Assembly (NCBI GenBank): GCA_021324395.1
Contig: JAJPJG010000029.1
Location: forward strand, 1-64,000
From: Spartobacteria bacterium
Lineage (GTDB): Bacteria > Verrucomicrobiota > Verrucomicrobiia > Chthoniobacterales > Chthoniobacteraceae
Length of the DNA: 64,000 bases
Direction: 5' to 3'
Shown: one piece after another, positions 42,158-50,807 of the stretch
Layout of the letters: each line of letters starts with the position of its first letter
Position numbering within the stretch: the first letter of the stretch is position 1
Made by a program: the position numbers and the translations under genes
The notes under the pieces: generated by a model
What the model was told of the DNA's origin: nothing
Database searches by the model: none
Seen by the model: the letters and a program-made list of their open reading frames with translations, nothing else

Positions 42158-43714
42158 ATGCACTTTTGGCAAACTGTCGAACTCACCTCCGGGATGCCGG
42201 GCGTATTTTCATGGGCGGTGATCGCGTTTCTGGTCGGCGCTTCGGTGCTTTTGTATGCGGCTCCGAAAGAGCGCCCGATCACCCGCACGGCGTTCATTCT
42301 GTTTTTTCTCTCGCTAGCCGCGCTCATCTCCGCGGCGGGCATTCGTTACGAGGGCGGCGCGGTGGACGGGCTGGCTTATCTTTGGCTGAGCCGCGCCGGG
42401 TTGCTGCTGGCCGGAATCGCGGCCGTCAATCTCGCGAGCGTGGTCGTCTTTGCCAAAATTTTGCGTCCGGCGCGACTCGAGCCACCGCCGCTCGCGCAGG
42501 ATTTGTTGCTGGCGCTTGCTTACCTCCTCACCGCCTTTCTCGTTCTCTCGCACACCGGTTTCGATATCCGCGGCATCGTCGCCACGTCCGCGGTCATCAC
42601 CGCCGTCATCGGTTTTTCGCTGCAGGACACGCTGGGCAATATCATGGGCGGCATGGCGCTGCAAATGGAGCGCACCATTCGCGCCGGCGACTGGGTCCGC
42701 GTCGATGATCTGGAGGGCAAAGTGAAACAGATCCGCTGGCGGCAGACTTCCATCGAGACGCGCAACTGGGACACCGTGGTCGTTCCGAACAGCGTCTTGA
42801 TGAAAGCGAAGGTCACCCTGCTCGGCCGGCGCGCCGGCGCGGCGCTGCAACGCCGGCAATGGGTCTACTTCCGCGTCGATCTCCGCCATTCGCCGACGAA
42901 AGTCATCAGCACCGTCGAGGCCGCGTTGCAGGCGGAAAGCAATCGCTGCATCGCCACCGAGCCGAAACCGCATTGCCTCGTCACCGACATGAAAGACGGC
43001 GACGCCACCTACGCCGTCCGCTACTGGCTCACCGATCTCTCGCAGCCCGATCCCACCGACTCGCTTGTGCGCACGCGCATCTACGGAGCGTTGCGCCGCG
43101 CGAATATCCCGCTCGCCATTCCATCGCAATCCATCCATCTCACGCAGGAAAGCGAGACCGACCGTGAGCGCGAGCAAACCCTCGAAATGCAAAGCCGCAT
43201 GGAAGTGCTGCGCAAGCTCGAGCTTTTCCAGTCCCTGACCGACGAAGAGCGCAGCGAACTCGCCGCCGGCCTCATCACCGCTCCCTTCGTGCAGGGCGAG
43301 GCCATCACGCGGCAGGGCGCGCAGGCGCACTGGCTCTACATCATCGTCGAGGGCGACGCCGCCGTCGAAGTCAGCATCGATGGAAAAACGAACGAAGTCG
43401 CCGCGCTGCACGCCGGAGATTTCTTTGGTGAAATGGGCATGATGACCGGCGAGCCCCGCACCGCCAGCGTCTTCGCCCGCACCGACGTCACCTGCTACCG
43501 GCTCGGCAAGGAAGCCTTCGAGGATATCCTGCGCCGCCGCCCCGCCATCGCGGAGCAAATCTCCCTCATCCTCGCCCGCCGCCTCCTCGAGCTCGACGCC
43601 GTCCGCGAGAAAGTCAGCCAGGAATCCCTCGACGACCGCATGCGCAACATGCAAGGCGCATTCCTCACCCGCATCCGAGACTTCTTCGGGCTCACCGGCG
43701 CCGCGAAGCCATAG
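42158..43714 (+). CDS. MscS-type mechanosensitive channel fused to a cyclic-nucleotide-binding domain
   Basis: 518 residues. About four N-terminal membrane helices lead to the MscS pore-lining helix and beta domain (ATSAVITAVIGFSLQDTLGNIMGGMALQMERTIRAGDWVRV, VVVPNSVLMK). A C-terminal cNMP-binding domain (about 345-475) shows the phosphate-cassette region HAGDFFGEMGMMTGEPRTASVFA. The usual cAMP-contact arginine is in place (EPRTAS). An inner-membrane channel, possibly gated or modulated by cyclic nucleotide rather than tension. Confidence 0.92.
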   Translation: MHFWQTVELTSGMPGVFSWAVIAFLVGASVLLYAAPKERPITRTAFILFFLSLAALISAAGIRYEGGAVDGLAYLWLSRAGLLLAGIAAVNLASVVVFAKILRPARLEPPPLAQDLLLALAYLLTAFLVLSHTGFDIRGIVATSAVITAVIGFSLQDTLGNIMGGMALQMERTIRAGDWVRVDDLEGKVKQIRWRQTSIETRNWDTVVVPNSVLMKAKVTLLGRRAGAALQRRQWVYFRVDLRHSPTKVISTVEAALQAESNRCIATEPKPHCLVTDMKDGDATYAVRYWLTDLSQPDPTDSLVRTRIYGALRRANIPLAIPSQSIHLTQESETDREREQTLEMQSRMEVLRKLELFQSLTDEERSELAAGLITAPFVQGEAITRQGAQAHWLYIIVEGDAAVEVSIDGKTNEVAALHAGDFFGEMGMMTGEPRTASVFARTDVTCYRLGKEAFEDILRRRPAIAEQISLILARRLLELDAVREKVSQESLDDRMRNMQGAFLTRIRDFFGLTGAAKP

Positions 43715-44207
43715 GCTGGCCGAGGACTTTTACTTTCGCCGATTTTGATTTTGGTTCGCGGTCGGCGCATGATGCGGGAGGCGCTTGTCGCTCCAGCGCC
43801 CGCACGATCCGCCCCGCGATGCGCGGCCAGTTCGCCTTCTTCGCCAAGTCGCATTCCCAAATCCGAGTCACGCGCCAGCCTTGCTTGCGCAGCGTCCGCG
43901 TCACCAGCAAATCCCGCTCACGATTCCGCTGCAACTTTGCCGCCCACCATTCAGCGCGGTTCTTTGGCATCGGCGAATGCTTTGGCTTCGGGCAGCCATG
44001 CCAGAAACAGCCATCCACAAACACCGCTACGCGATTCTTCGGAAAGACAAAGTCAGGTTTTCCAAAAAGAGGTCTGTTCCGCCGCCAGCCGCCAATGCGG
44101 TGCTCACGGAAAAGTTGAATCAGTCGCAATTCAGTATCGCGATTTCCGCTCCCGCGAATGCGCGACATAACGTGAGAACGCTTCTCCTGTGTGAAAACGT
44201 CAGGCAC
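43692..44207 (-). CDS. vsr: Very short patch repair endonuclease (Vsr)
   Basis: 171 residues. MSRIRGSGNRDTELRL is the conserved Vsr N-terminal strand, and FGKPDFVFPKNRVAVFVDGCFWHGC contains the catalytic Asp and the zinc/metal His-Cys cluster. GWRVTRIWECDL closes the fold. Vsr nicks the strand carrying T in T:G mismatches made by deamination of 5-methylcytosine. Last gene of the R-M cassette, overlapping the restriction endonuclease gene by 8 bp, which matches a C5-methylase partner. The tail after about residue 140 is low complexity. Confidence 0.96.
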   Translation of the reverse strand: MPDVFTQEKRSHVMSRIRGSGNRDTELRLIQLFREHRIGGWRRNRPLFGKPDFVFPKNRVAVFVDGCFWHGCPKPKHSPMPKNRAEWWAAKLQRNRERDLLVTRTLRKQGWRVTRIWECDLAKKANWPRIAGRIVRALERQAPPASCADREPKSKSAKVKVLGQPMASRRR

Positions 44208-45510
44208 AAGCGTCCACCGCTTCTATATGCGTGTAAATTTTGGGAATGTTCTTGGATTCGATTCTGAATTGGCTTCGGCGTTTTACACTAGGTGCCGTCG
44301 ATGCTTGCTCTAACTTGATTCCGGGATCGTAAAAGACGGCTCCATCTGCGAATGCATTCAGAAGCGACAGAAAGTCTGGTTGTTTGGCCAGACGAACTTG
44401 TCGCCCGAATTGATATGCAAGGGGTGGTTCAGCGCGTTTAATTGAAGGCACATATACCGCACGTGCATGTTTCCGCGCCCAATGAGTCATTAGTCCCGCA
44501 TAGTCCCATGACGCGGCTTCTACACCATCGTCATCAATTAACGCGATTCGCCCTTTTTCGTCCGAGATCATCCGTTTGGCCGAGCTATATCCGATCAACG
44601 TTAGCGTCAATTTTGTAAGTGGATGCTCTGCGCCTACACGATGAACGCCGCCGAAATTCAGCCGATCCGCGCGATCTTTCTTGTCGGGATAACCGTAACG
44701 TCGAATGAAATCTTCGACTCCAGCGGATTTGTAAACGCCACCCGTAGGTTCCGGTGTGAGTAAAGTTATTCGACCGCTTTCCAGCTTTTCTAGCCCGGTG
44801 ACATTATGCTGTTTTACCTCATAACCGAGAAAATCCGGTTCTGAGCGACCATTAGGAATTATGCCTAATTCAGCTTCCAAGGTGTAACCACCACAGTTAG
44901 GCGCATTACAAGAGACGACCTTTCCAGTAGCATCTAATCGCTTTGAATCTATCCAGCCGATTCTATGAATTCGACACAGCTCATGCAAAAGAGCAATCCG
45001 CGCATCAGGGGCAGCTACTGGCAGCGGTAATGGGAGTTCAATAAATACTCCAAGCGTCGCCTGTAAATTCCGCGACAAATAATCCAACGCGAGTTCGGAA
45101 TCTCCCGCAGCGGCGTAGCCGATTATCCGCTGTTCAGGTGTAACACCTAAAAACAGGACGCGTCCCTTTAGTCGCCCGTTAAAAAGGTTGCCAGGGCGGT
45201 TAGCACATCCTTGCAAGAAACCGGAGAACCGGACCTCCGGATATTGCGGATACAATATGAGCTGTGCGCCGGGAGCGGTGCAGGTGCCGCCATTCTCGTC
45301 GAGCCAGTTAAAGTCCAGCTTCGCTTTGTAAATGAGATTCTTCGGGCTGCTATCCGAAAAAACGCCTTTGTTTGGGAATAGACTTAGCGCGGTAAAGTCG
45401 GGACCAAAATAGACTTGGTTTTTAGAATTGTCGTTTTCCGCCAGCGGTTTTGCATATAGGCGGTTGCATCCAACTCGAGCAAACAAACTGATTAGCTCTG
45501 AGAGTCTCAT
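44200..45510 (-). CDS. Type II restriction endonuclease, MvaI/BcnI family
   Basis: 436 residues. The diagnostic region is [32 protein letters not shown] (about 210-240), in which E, D and E-x-K form the PD-(D/E)xK-like catalytic set of the MvaI/BcnI family. These enzymes cut CCWGG or CCSGG type sites; the actual specificity here is not known. The N-terminal 200 residues are an extra domain not seen in MvaI itself. Overlaps the methylase gene by 4 bp (ATGA). Base composition is clearly less GC-rich than the flanks. Confidence 0.88.
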   Translation of the reverse strand: MRLSELISLFARVGCNRLYAKPLAENDNSKNQVYFGPDFTALSLFPNKGVFSDSSPKNLIYKAKLDFNWLDENGGTCTAPGAQLILYPQYPEVRFSGFLQGCANRPGNLFNGRLKGRVLFLGVTPEQRIIGYAAAGDSELALDYLSRNLQATLGVFIELPLPLPVAAPDARIALLHELCRIHRIGWIDSKRLDATGKVVSCNAPNCGGYTLEAELGIIPNGRSEPDFLGYEVKQHNVTGLEKLESGRITLLTPEPTGGVYKSAGVEDFIRRYGYPDKKDRADRLNFGGVHRVGAEHPLTKLTLTLIGYSSAKRMISDEKGRIALIDDDGVEAASWDYAGLMTHWARKHARAVYVPSIKRAEPPLAYQFGRQVRLAKQPDFLSLLNAFADGAVFYDPGIKLEQASTAPSVKRRSQFRIESKNIPKIYTHIEAVDACA

Positions 45511-46598
45511 GCAGCTTTGCGACGAGTAACTTTGGCCCTATAGCGGATTGGCTTTTCCGCGACGGCAAGAGTCAAATCCGGAACGGCATCTAACCGTTGA
45601 TGCAATGTGCGAGAAACAGCGCCTGCTAGCGCTTCTACCACGGGCACGACGACGGAATTGCCGAACTGACGATATGCTTGCGTATCCGATACGACTATCT
45701 TGAAGCTGTCCGGATAACCCATGATACGCGCACATTCTCGCGGAGTAAGGCGTCGTGGATTCTTGCCAGCTTGCTTGATTAAGATTTCGGAGCCATCTTT
45801 GTGATAGCGAGCGCTAAGCGTCCTCGCAACGTCATCTCCGGTAAAAAGGCCATAACCGAAACCATTGCCCGCTGCTTTATGCTTTGCCGCATAGTCGCGG
45901 AGATATTTCCAAAGGTGGTCTGTTAGCGTGTATTTGGATGCTGGTTGTTGTTCCAGAATTGTCCGTAGCTTAGGCCCCTCTTGAACAAATTCTGGAAACT
46001 CGAAGTATCGCGGTTCACGAAATCCAACCATAAAGATACGTTCGCGGTGCTGAGGCACGACTGCTTGTGCATCGATGATCTTGTAATAGACCTTGTAACC
46101 TAATGCTTCTTCGAGCGTGTAGCGGATGATCTCGAAGGTCCGTCCCTGATCATGACCCTTAAGGTTCTTGACGTTTTCCAGCACGAATGCTGCAGGACGA
46201 TGGTATTCGAGAATATTTGCGATTTCAAAGAAGAGATTGCCCTGTCGCTCATCTTCAAAGCCGTGCTTCCGTCCTAGACTTAGCTTCTTGGAAACACCTG
46301 CTATACTAAATGGCTGACAAGGGAATCCCGCACAAAGAATGTCATGCTGCGGAATGTCAGCAACAGCTAGAGCGTGAATATCACCGTGTGGTTTCTCGCC
46401 GAAGTTTGCTTCATAGGTCTGCTGACTGAACTTGTCCCAATCGGAAGAGAAAACGCACTCGCAACCTACACCTTCAAAAGCTATGCGGAATCCTCCTATA
46501 CCGCAGAAGAGATCGATAAAGCGGAATGGATTGCTCCCGTTGGCATATGACGGGGAAGTTTCCCGCACTCGCGGCGCTTTGGATCGCCGCCGCTTCAT
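45507..46598 (-). CDS. DNA (cytosine-5-)-methyltransferase
   Basis: 363 residues with the ordered C5-methylase motifs: [35 protein letters not shown] (catalytic Cys), [62 protein letters not shown]. Target recognition domain between VIII and IX is about 90 residues. Protects the host from the cognate nuclease encoded immediately downstream. Overlaps the HTH regulator gene by 4 bp. Candidate recognition CCNGG-like, by analogy with MvaI/EcoRII/Dcm (inference). Confidence 0.96.
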   Translation of the reverse strand: MKRRRSKAPRVRETSPSYANGSNPFRFIDLFCGIGGFRIAFEGVGCECVFSSDWDKFSQQTYEANFGEKPHGDIHALAVADIPQHDILCAGFPCQPFSIAGVSKKLSLGRKHGFEDERQGNLFFEIANILEYHRPAAFVLENVKNLKGHDQGRTFEIIRYTLEEALGYKVYYKIIDAQAVVPQHRERIFMVGFREPRYFEFPEFVQEGPKLRTILEQQPASKYTLTDHLWKYLRDYAAKHKAAGNGFGYGLFTGDDVARTLSARYHKDGSEILIKQAGKNPRRLTPRECARIMGYPDSFKIVVSDTQAYRQFGNSVVVPVVEALAGAVSRTLHQRLDAVPDLTLAVAEKPIRYRAKVTRRKAA

Positions 46599-46828
46599 TG
46601 ATCAATTCCTTGCGTGAGCTCGGAAATAGATATGCCGAGTGCTTTTGCGACCTGAACAACATTCAGAATACTTGGGTTCCGAACGCCGCGCTCAATCCCG
46701 CTCAGATAAGTCCGATCGACGTCAGCTTTTTCCGCTAAGGATTCTTGAGATAGACCGGACGCCTCCCTTAATCGACGAACGTTTAGACCTAATTGACGAA
46801 GAGGGCGCGGACGCGTGGCAGACGGCAT
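46595..46828 (-). CDS. XRE-family transcriptional regulator of the R-M cassette (C-protein-like)
   Basis: 77 residues with a single helix-turn-helix of the Xre/Cro type: [41 protein letters not shown] (about 14-53), where the recognition helix is [10 protein letters not shown]. Size and position match restriction-modification controller proteins. First gene of the cassette, overlapping the methylase start by 4 bp. It probably acts on dyads just upstream (46858-46880). Confidence 0.93.
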   Translation of the reverse strand: MPSATRPRPLRQLGLNVRRLREASGLSQESLAEKADVDRTYLSGIERGVRNPSILNVVQVAKALGISISELTQGIDQ

Positions 46829-46857
46829 GCCGCATCGTGCGCCTCACCAATTAAATT

Positions 46858-46880
46858 GTCTGTGGACGATGAGTCACATC
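46858..46880 (-). promoter_or_regulatory. Candidate controller-protein operator (C-box-like dyads)
   Basis: About 30-50 bp upstream of the regulator start. On the reverse strand it contains GACTCATCGTC (46865-46875), one mismatch from the GACT-N3-AGTC form of known C-boxes, next to GTCCACAGAC. The overlapping CGATGAGTCACATCG is an imperfect 15-bp palindrome. Consistent with autoregulation of the cassette; not proven. Confidence 0.35.
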
Positions 46881-46920
46881 GTTTGTCGCATTTTGGCGCT
46901 GTGAGTTCGCTTGCCTTGGA

Positions 46921-46958
46921 CAAAAAAAAGCCGTGACGCGCAAGGGCGCGTCACGGCT
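46921..46958 (-). terminator. Rho-independent terminator after the hypothetical gene at 46988
   Basis: A perfect 13-bp stem AGCCGTGACGCGC (46929-46941) / GCGCGTCACGGCT (46946-46958), loop AAGG, followed on the reverse strand by eight T residues. It insulates the R-M cassette from the upstream reverse-strand gene. Confidence 0.9.
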
Positions 46959-46987
46959 GGTTGCGGTTGACGGGTTGGTGCTGTCGC

Positions 46988-47734
46988 TTACGCGTGCGGC
47001 GGGGTGGCCGGGGGTGCGGGTGATGGCGGCGGCGGGGTGTTGTTGTCGCTGCTTCCGCTGGCGGGCGGGAAGGTGGCGAAGCGGAACTCGGTGCGGATGG
47101 CGATGCTGTTGGAATCGTCTCCCGTGAACTCGAGGTTCGCGGCGTTTTGGATGGCCAGCAAGGCATCGTAGAACCGGTTGGCGTCCGTATTGCGGTCGCC
47201 GGTGCTCTGGAGGCGGTTGCCTTTTTGGGTTTCCTGTTCCTTGTCGGCGTCCTCGACGGCCTTGATGGCGGCGGCGAGGGCGGCGGTGTCGGGTGCGATC
47301 CAGCCGACGAGCGCCAGCGCGGCGGCGTTGGCGGGGACGTTGCACGAATCGTGGACGATGCGTGCGCGGGCGAGGATGCTGCCGATGTCGCGCGGGTCGT
47401 TGATGCCGACTTGAAACTCCTCGTGAAGTTTCACGTCCTGGCCTTTGAACGCCTTTTTGGCGCTCTCCCTTGCGTCCTTGAAACGCCCGGCGAGCACGGT
47501 CAGCGCTGCATCCTGCGCTTCGGTGAGGCCGCCGAGCGATCCGCCCGCGGTTTTCTGGGCGGAATCGCCGCTGGCGACCGAGGCGTAGAGGCTGCGGATG
47601 TCGGCAGTAAATGTCGGGCCGCGCGCGGTGAGGCGCGGGGCGAGACGGGTGCTGTATTTTTCCAGCGCGCCGACGATGAGGTTTCCTTCGTAGAGAAGGG
47701 TTTTGACTGGGAAGGCGAATTTAATGTCTTCCAT
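46988..47734 (-). CDS. Hypothetical protein, Pro-rich C-terminus
   Basis: 248 residues from the ATG at 47734 (MEDIKFAFPVKTLLYEGNLI). Mostly helical: LYEGNLIVGALEKYSTRL, EAQDAALTVLAGRFKDARESAKKAF, ANAAALALVGWIAPDTAALAAAIKAVEDADKEQ. The end is an unstructured SDNNTPPPPSPAPPATPP tail. No signal peptide, membrane segment or catalytic motif. It has its own strong terminator downstream and a 21-nt repeat array upstream. Function unknown. Confidence 0.65.
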   Translation of the reverse strand: MEDIKFAFPVKTLLYEGNLIVGALEKYSTRLAPRLTARGPTFTADIRSLYASVASGDSAQKTAGGSLGGLTEAQDAALTVLAGRFKDARESAKKAFKGQDVKLHEEFQVGINDPRDIGSILARARIVHDSCNVPANAAALALVGWIAPDTAALAAAIKAVEDADKEQETQKGNRLQSTGDRNTDANRFYDALLAIQNAANLEFTGDDSNSIAIRTEFRFATFPPASGSSDNNTPPPPSPAPPATPPHA

Positions 47735-48265
47735 GTTTGTTTTTATGGCTCCTTTTGTTGAGTTTTTTGTTAAAGGAGGCGCTTTCCGGTGCGGAAAAAT
47801 CAACGTCTCCTATACAGAATAGACGGACGAGAATGCGATTCTTGCAAAAAATGTTGTTTTTTATACAAAACAGCCAAAAAACGGGGTTTTGAGGTTAAAA
47901 GTGGTCAATTTTCGCCAATTCGGCGTCGGCTTACAGACCACTGGAGCCTTTCTACATTTTGCTGGAGCGTTTCCACACTTCACTGGAGGGGTTCCACATT
48001 TCGCTGGAGAGCTTCCACATTTCGCTGGAGAGCTTCCACATTTCGCTGGAGAGCTTCCACATTTCGCTGGAGCGGTTCCACAGTTCCGTGGAGGGGTTCT
48101 CCATTTCGCTGGAGGCGTTGCGCACTTTGCTGGAGGGCCTGCACATTTCGCTGGAGCGGCTCCACACTTCGCTGGAGGCTCTGTGCAGTCCGCTGGAGAG
48201 GTTCCGCAGTTTACTGGAACCGGTGTGCGGTGAGCAGGAGAACGCGCGCCGGCGGGCGATGAGGG
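47735..48265. other. 530-bp intergenic region dominated by a 21-nt minisatellite
   Basis: The gap between the convergently unrelated reverse genes holds the AT-rich leader of the 46988 gene (47735-47935) and array B (47941-48235). A forward frame through the array, from a TTG at 47889 (or GTG at 47901) to 48233, is open for 114 codons with heptapeptides of the form G-E-L-P-H-F-A. Other frames are open too, so coding status is undecided. No other gene is seen. Confidence 0.6.
47941..48235. repeat. 21-nt tandem repeat array B
   Basis: Fourteen units of exactly 21 nt, consensus CTGGAGAGCTTCCACATTTCG; units 4-6 are identical. CTGGAG is nearly invariant, while the next three bases vary freely. 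Divergence rises away from the central copies, especially to the right, as expected for unequal exchange in the middle. Unit length equals seven codons, so length changes keep any frame. Confidence 0.92.
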
Positions 48266-49468
48266 TCAGCCGGCTGGTTGCGTGCGATCGGGGTCGATCG
48301 TCCCTGCCGGGACGGTTCGCGGCGGCTCGGGAGCGTCCGCGGTCTTCAGTGTCACCGTGAAAAGAGTCCCCCTGCCGATGCCGGCGCTCTGCGCGCTGAT
48401 GGTTCCGCCAAGGAGTTCGATGAGGTGTTTCGCGATGGTCAGGCCCAGGCCAATGCCGCCCGAGCCGTGAGGTCCACCGTGCGTGCCTTGTTCAAAGGCG
48501 TCGAAAATTCCAGCAATGTGTTCCAGCGCGATGCCAATGCCGGTGTCGGCGATTTGGATGCGGATGAGGCCGCCGACATTGGTGGTGGAGATGGTAACCG
48601 TTCCGCCGACGGGCGTGAACTTCACGGCGTTTCGGGTGAGGTTCCAGAAGACCTGGGCGAGCCGGGCAAAGTCGGTGCTGACCACGGAGTGCGGGGCGTC
48701 GAGCGACAGGACGATTTGTATGTGGCGTTTGTTGATCTCGTCCTGGACGACTTCCACGGCATAACGCAACAGCTCGTGGACGTCGCACAGCTGGAAGTCG
48801 AGCTTGATCTTGCCCCGGACGATGGCGGTGACGTCGAGCAGATCGTCGATCAATTGTGTCTGGATATCGAGGCTGCGCTGCATGATCTCCAGGTCGGGTA
48901 TAAACTCGGGCGGCAGGAGCTTTTCGCTTTTCCAGGCATGGATCATCATCATCATCGGGTTCAGCGGCGTCCGCAGCTCGTGGCTGAGCATTCCGATGAA
49001 GCGGGTCTTGGCTTCATTCGCATGTTCGGCCTCTTCCCTGGCCCGGCGCAATTCATCCACCACATTCTTGCGCGCGGTAATGTCGCGGATATTGCACTGG
49101 ATCACACTGCAGCCATCGACCGAATAGACGTTGCTGACGAACTCGACGGAGATGGAGCGACCGTCGCGGGTTTCCAGCGGCAGGTCGTCATAGCGGATGT
49201 ATTCCTTTGCCTTCAGTTCTTCAAAGGCGGTCTTACTCGCAGCCACGTCCTTGAAAGGGCCGACTTCCCAAAGCTTCCTGCCCATGAACTCATCGCGCGA
49301 GTAGCCCAGTAATTCGACCAGGAACGGATTGACATCCTCGATCTGCCCGGTGACGGCATTGAGAATCAGGATTCCATCCCTGGCTGCTTCAAAAAGCCGG
49401 CGATATTGCTGCTCGGAACCCTGCAACGCTTTCAGCTTCGCTTCGTTTAGTTTTTCACTGTCCGACAT
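48266..49468 (-). CDS. PAS-domain sensor histidine kinase
   Basis: 400 residues, cytoplasmic (no membrane segment). PAS domain about 18-135 (FEAARDGILILNAVTGQIEDVNPFLVELLGYS). HisKA H-box at FIGMLSHELRTPLNPMMMMI, N-box WNLTRNAVKFTPVGG, G1 IADTGIGIALEH, G2 GSGGIGLGLTIAKHLIELLGG. The C-terminal 25 residues are Pro/Thr-rich. Orphan: no response regulator is adjacent. The PAS ligand is unknown. Confidence 0.95.
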   Translation of the reverse strand: MSDSEKLNEAKLKALQGSEQQYRRLFEAARDGILILNAVTGQIEDVNPFLVELLGYSRDEFMGRKLWEVGPFKDVAASKTAFEELKAKEYIRYDDLPLETRDGRSISVEFVSNVYSVDGCSVIQCNIRDITARKNVVDELRRAREEAEHANEAKTRFIGMLSHELRTPLNPMMMMIHAWKSEKLLPPEFIPDLEIMQRSLDIQTQLIDDLLDVTAIVRGKIKLDFQLCDVHELLRYAVEVVQDEINKRHIQIVLSLDAPHSVVSTDFARLAQVFWNLTRNAVKFTPVGGTVTISTTNVGGLIRIQIADTGIGIALEHIAGIFDAFEQGTHGGPHGSGGIGLGLTIAKHLIELLGGTISAQSAGIGRGTLFTVTLKTADAPEPPRTVPAGTIDPDRTQPAG

Positions 49469-49621
49469 AAATAGACCTCGCGTTCATTCGCTGCTTGGAA
49501 AAACGATCATAGGGATAAACGGTTGCTGCCACGAGAAGAATAACTTCCCCCGCCCGCCGTCAAAATACGAAGCCACGCAATTGCGTGCGCGTCTGCGGAT
49601 GAAAGCGGTGTATTCTGCGGG

Positions 49622-50188
49622 ATGAACAATCACCTGCGAGACTTTGCCAAGAAGCGCTTCGATGCGGATTTTGAAGCGCTGCCGGATCGTGAAAAACGCG
49701 TCATCCAATACTTCAGCGACCGGCTTCACATCAGCCGCAATACCAATCGCGAGTTCGAGCAGAAGATGACTTTCGGGCAACGGCTGGCGGACAAGGTCGC
49801 AACGTTTGGAGGTTCGTGGACTTTCATCATCCTTTTCGGGGTGACGCTTTGTGCATGGATATTAGTCAACAGCCTTGCCCTCGCCCATCGCGCACCGTTC
49901 GACCCCTATCCTTTCATTCTGCTGAATCTTTTCCTCTCCATGCTCGCGGCGATCCAGGCGCCGATCATCCTCATGTCGCAAAACCGGCTGGCGGTCAAAG
50001 ATCGCTTCGATGCGGCGCATGACTACGAGGTGAACTTAAAGGCGGAACTCGAGATCCTCAGCCTGCATGAAAAAATCGATGAGCTGCGGGAGAAGAACTG
50101 GACGGAGTTAATCCAGATGCAGCACGAGCAAATGGCCCTGCTGACGCAACTCGCGAGCGCGCGCGTCGGTGGAATCACCGGAGGATAA
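49622..50188 (+). CDS. DUF1003 membrane protein
   Basis: 188 residues. A soluble N-terminus (1-55) precedes two membrane helices (WTFIILFGVTLCAWILVNSL and PFILLNLFLSMLAAIQAPIILM). The conserved DUF1003 segment DPYPFILLNLFLSMLAAIQAPIILMSQNR follows, then AHDYEVNLKAELEILSLHEKIDELREKNW, an amphipathic coiled coil. Function of the family unknown. Divergent from the histidine kinase across 153 bp. Confidence 0.92.
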   Translation: MNNHLRDFAKKRFDADFEALPDREKRVIQYFSDRLHISRNTNREFEQKMTFGQRLADKVATFGGSWTFIILFGVTLCAWILVNSLALAHRAPFDPYPFILLNLFLSMLAAIQAPIILMSQNRLAVKDRFDAAHDYEVNLKAELEILSLHEKIDELREKNWTELIQMQHEQMALLTQLASARVGGITGG

Positions 50189-50235
50189 AACCGAGGAATG
50201 ACTCGCGATGTAGATTCGGTGAACTATGTTGAGTC

Positions 50236-50382
50236 ATGTCCAACAGTCCAAATAAAGGTGGCGGCGGAATCCCGGCGAGGAACAACAATCCGAAAGGGAA
50301 CAAGCTAAACTCCAAGAATACAAAGGCGCTGGCGCATAGAGCACCAGAGAGGCGCAATGAGAATAAAGGGAGAGGCCGCTAG
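50236..50382 (+). CDS. Small basic, Asn/Gly/Lys-rich hypothetical protein
   Basis: An ATG at 50236 opens 48 codons: MSNSPNKGGGGIPARNNNPK, then basic residues to a TAG at 50380. Composition (Asn, Gly, Lys, Arg) suggests a disordered nucleic-acid-associated or stress peptide. The upstream GTTGAGTC is a weak ribosome-binding site at best. It could be chance, but codon use is plausible and it fills an otherwise empty 235-bp gap. Confidence 0.4.
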   Translation: MSNSPNKGGGGIPARNNNPKGNKLNSKNTKALAHRAPERRNENKGRGR

Positions 50383-50423
50383 CGCGAGTCTTTCAAGGTT
50401 CTCTCTGCCGGCACGCTACTGTT

Positions 50424-50789
50424 TCACGCAGCGAGACTCATGATCGCCTCGGCCAAATTGTCATAGGTCGTTGACCTGACCTCGGGGCCGTAATGAAACA
50501 GTGAGAGGAGATCGTAACCGATGTCCTTTTTAGTATCGGGAATCACACACACGGCGCTTTTGATCTTCTTTTCATTGCACAGGTTCATGATTTCTCCCAC
50601 GTAAAAGGCGCACGCGGTTTCCATCGAATCGAGGCCGCTCAAGTCGGTTAAGAGCTGAAAGCCGGGTTGCATGTGATCGAGGACATCGCGAACCGTTCCC
50701 AGACAGCGCCGCATTTCGTCGGCAACGACATGGTGGCTGTAACTCATGGTGATCGTCCGGCCTGATTCGTCCGCAGAAATTTCAAACAT
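50424..50789 (-). CDS. STAS/SpoIIAA-like hypothetical protein
   Basis: 121 residues from the ATG at 50789 (MFEISADESGRTITMSYSHH); an ATG six codons earlier is possible. The pattern beta-beta-alpha (VVADEMRRCLGTVRDVLDHMQPGFQLLTDLSGLDSMETACAFYVGEIMNLC) followed by KIKSAVCVIPDTKKDIGYDLLSLFHYG is SpoIIAA/STAS-like, as in regulatory proteins of unknown partner. No phosphorylatable DSSG motif, so it is probably not a classic antagonist. Confidence 0.6.
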   Translation of the reverse strand: MFEISADESGRTITMSYSHHVVADEMRRCLGTVRDVLDHMQPGFQLLTDLSGLDSMETACAFYVGEIMNLCNEKKIKSAVCVIPDTKKDIGYDLLSLFHYGPEVRSTTYDNLAEAIMSLAA

Positions 50790-50807
50790 CGTGCCGCAGT
50801 ATCGCAC

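Noticed and set aside
47941-48235. Array B considered as a CRISPR.
   Set aside because: Units are contiguous with 21-nt period; there are no unique spacers, no 23-40 nt direct repeats and no cas genes.
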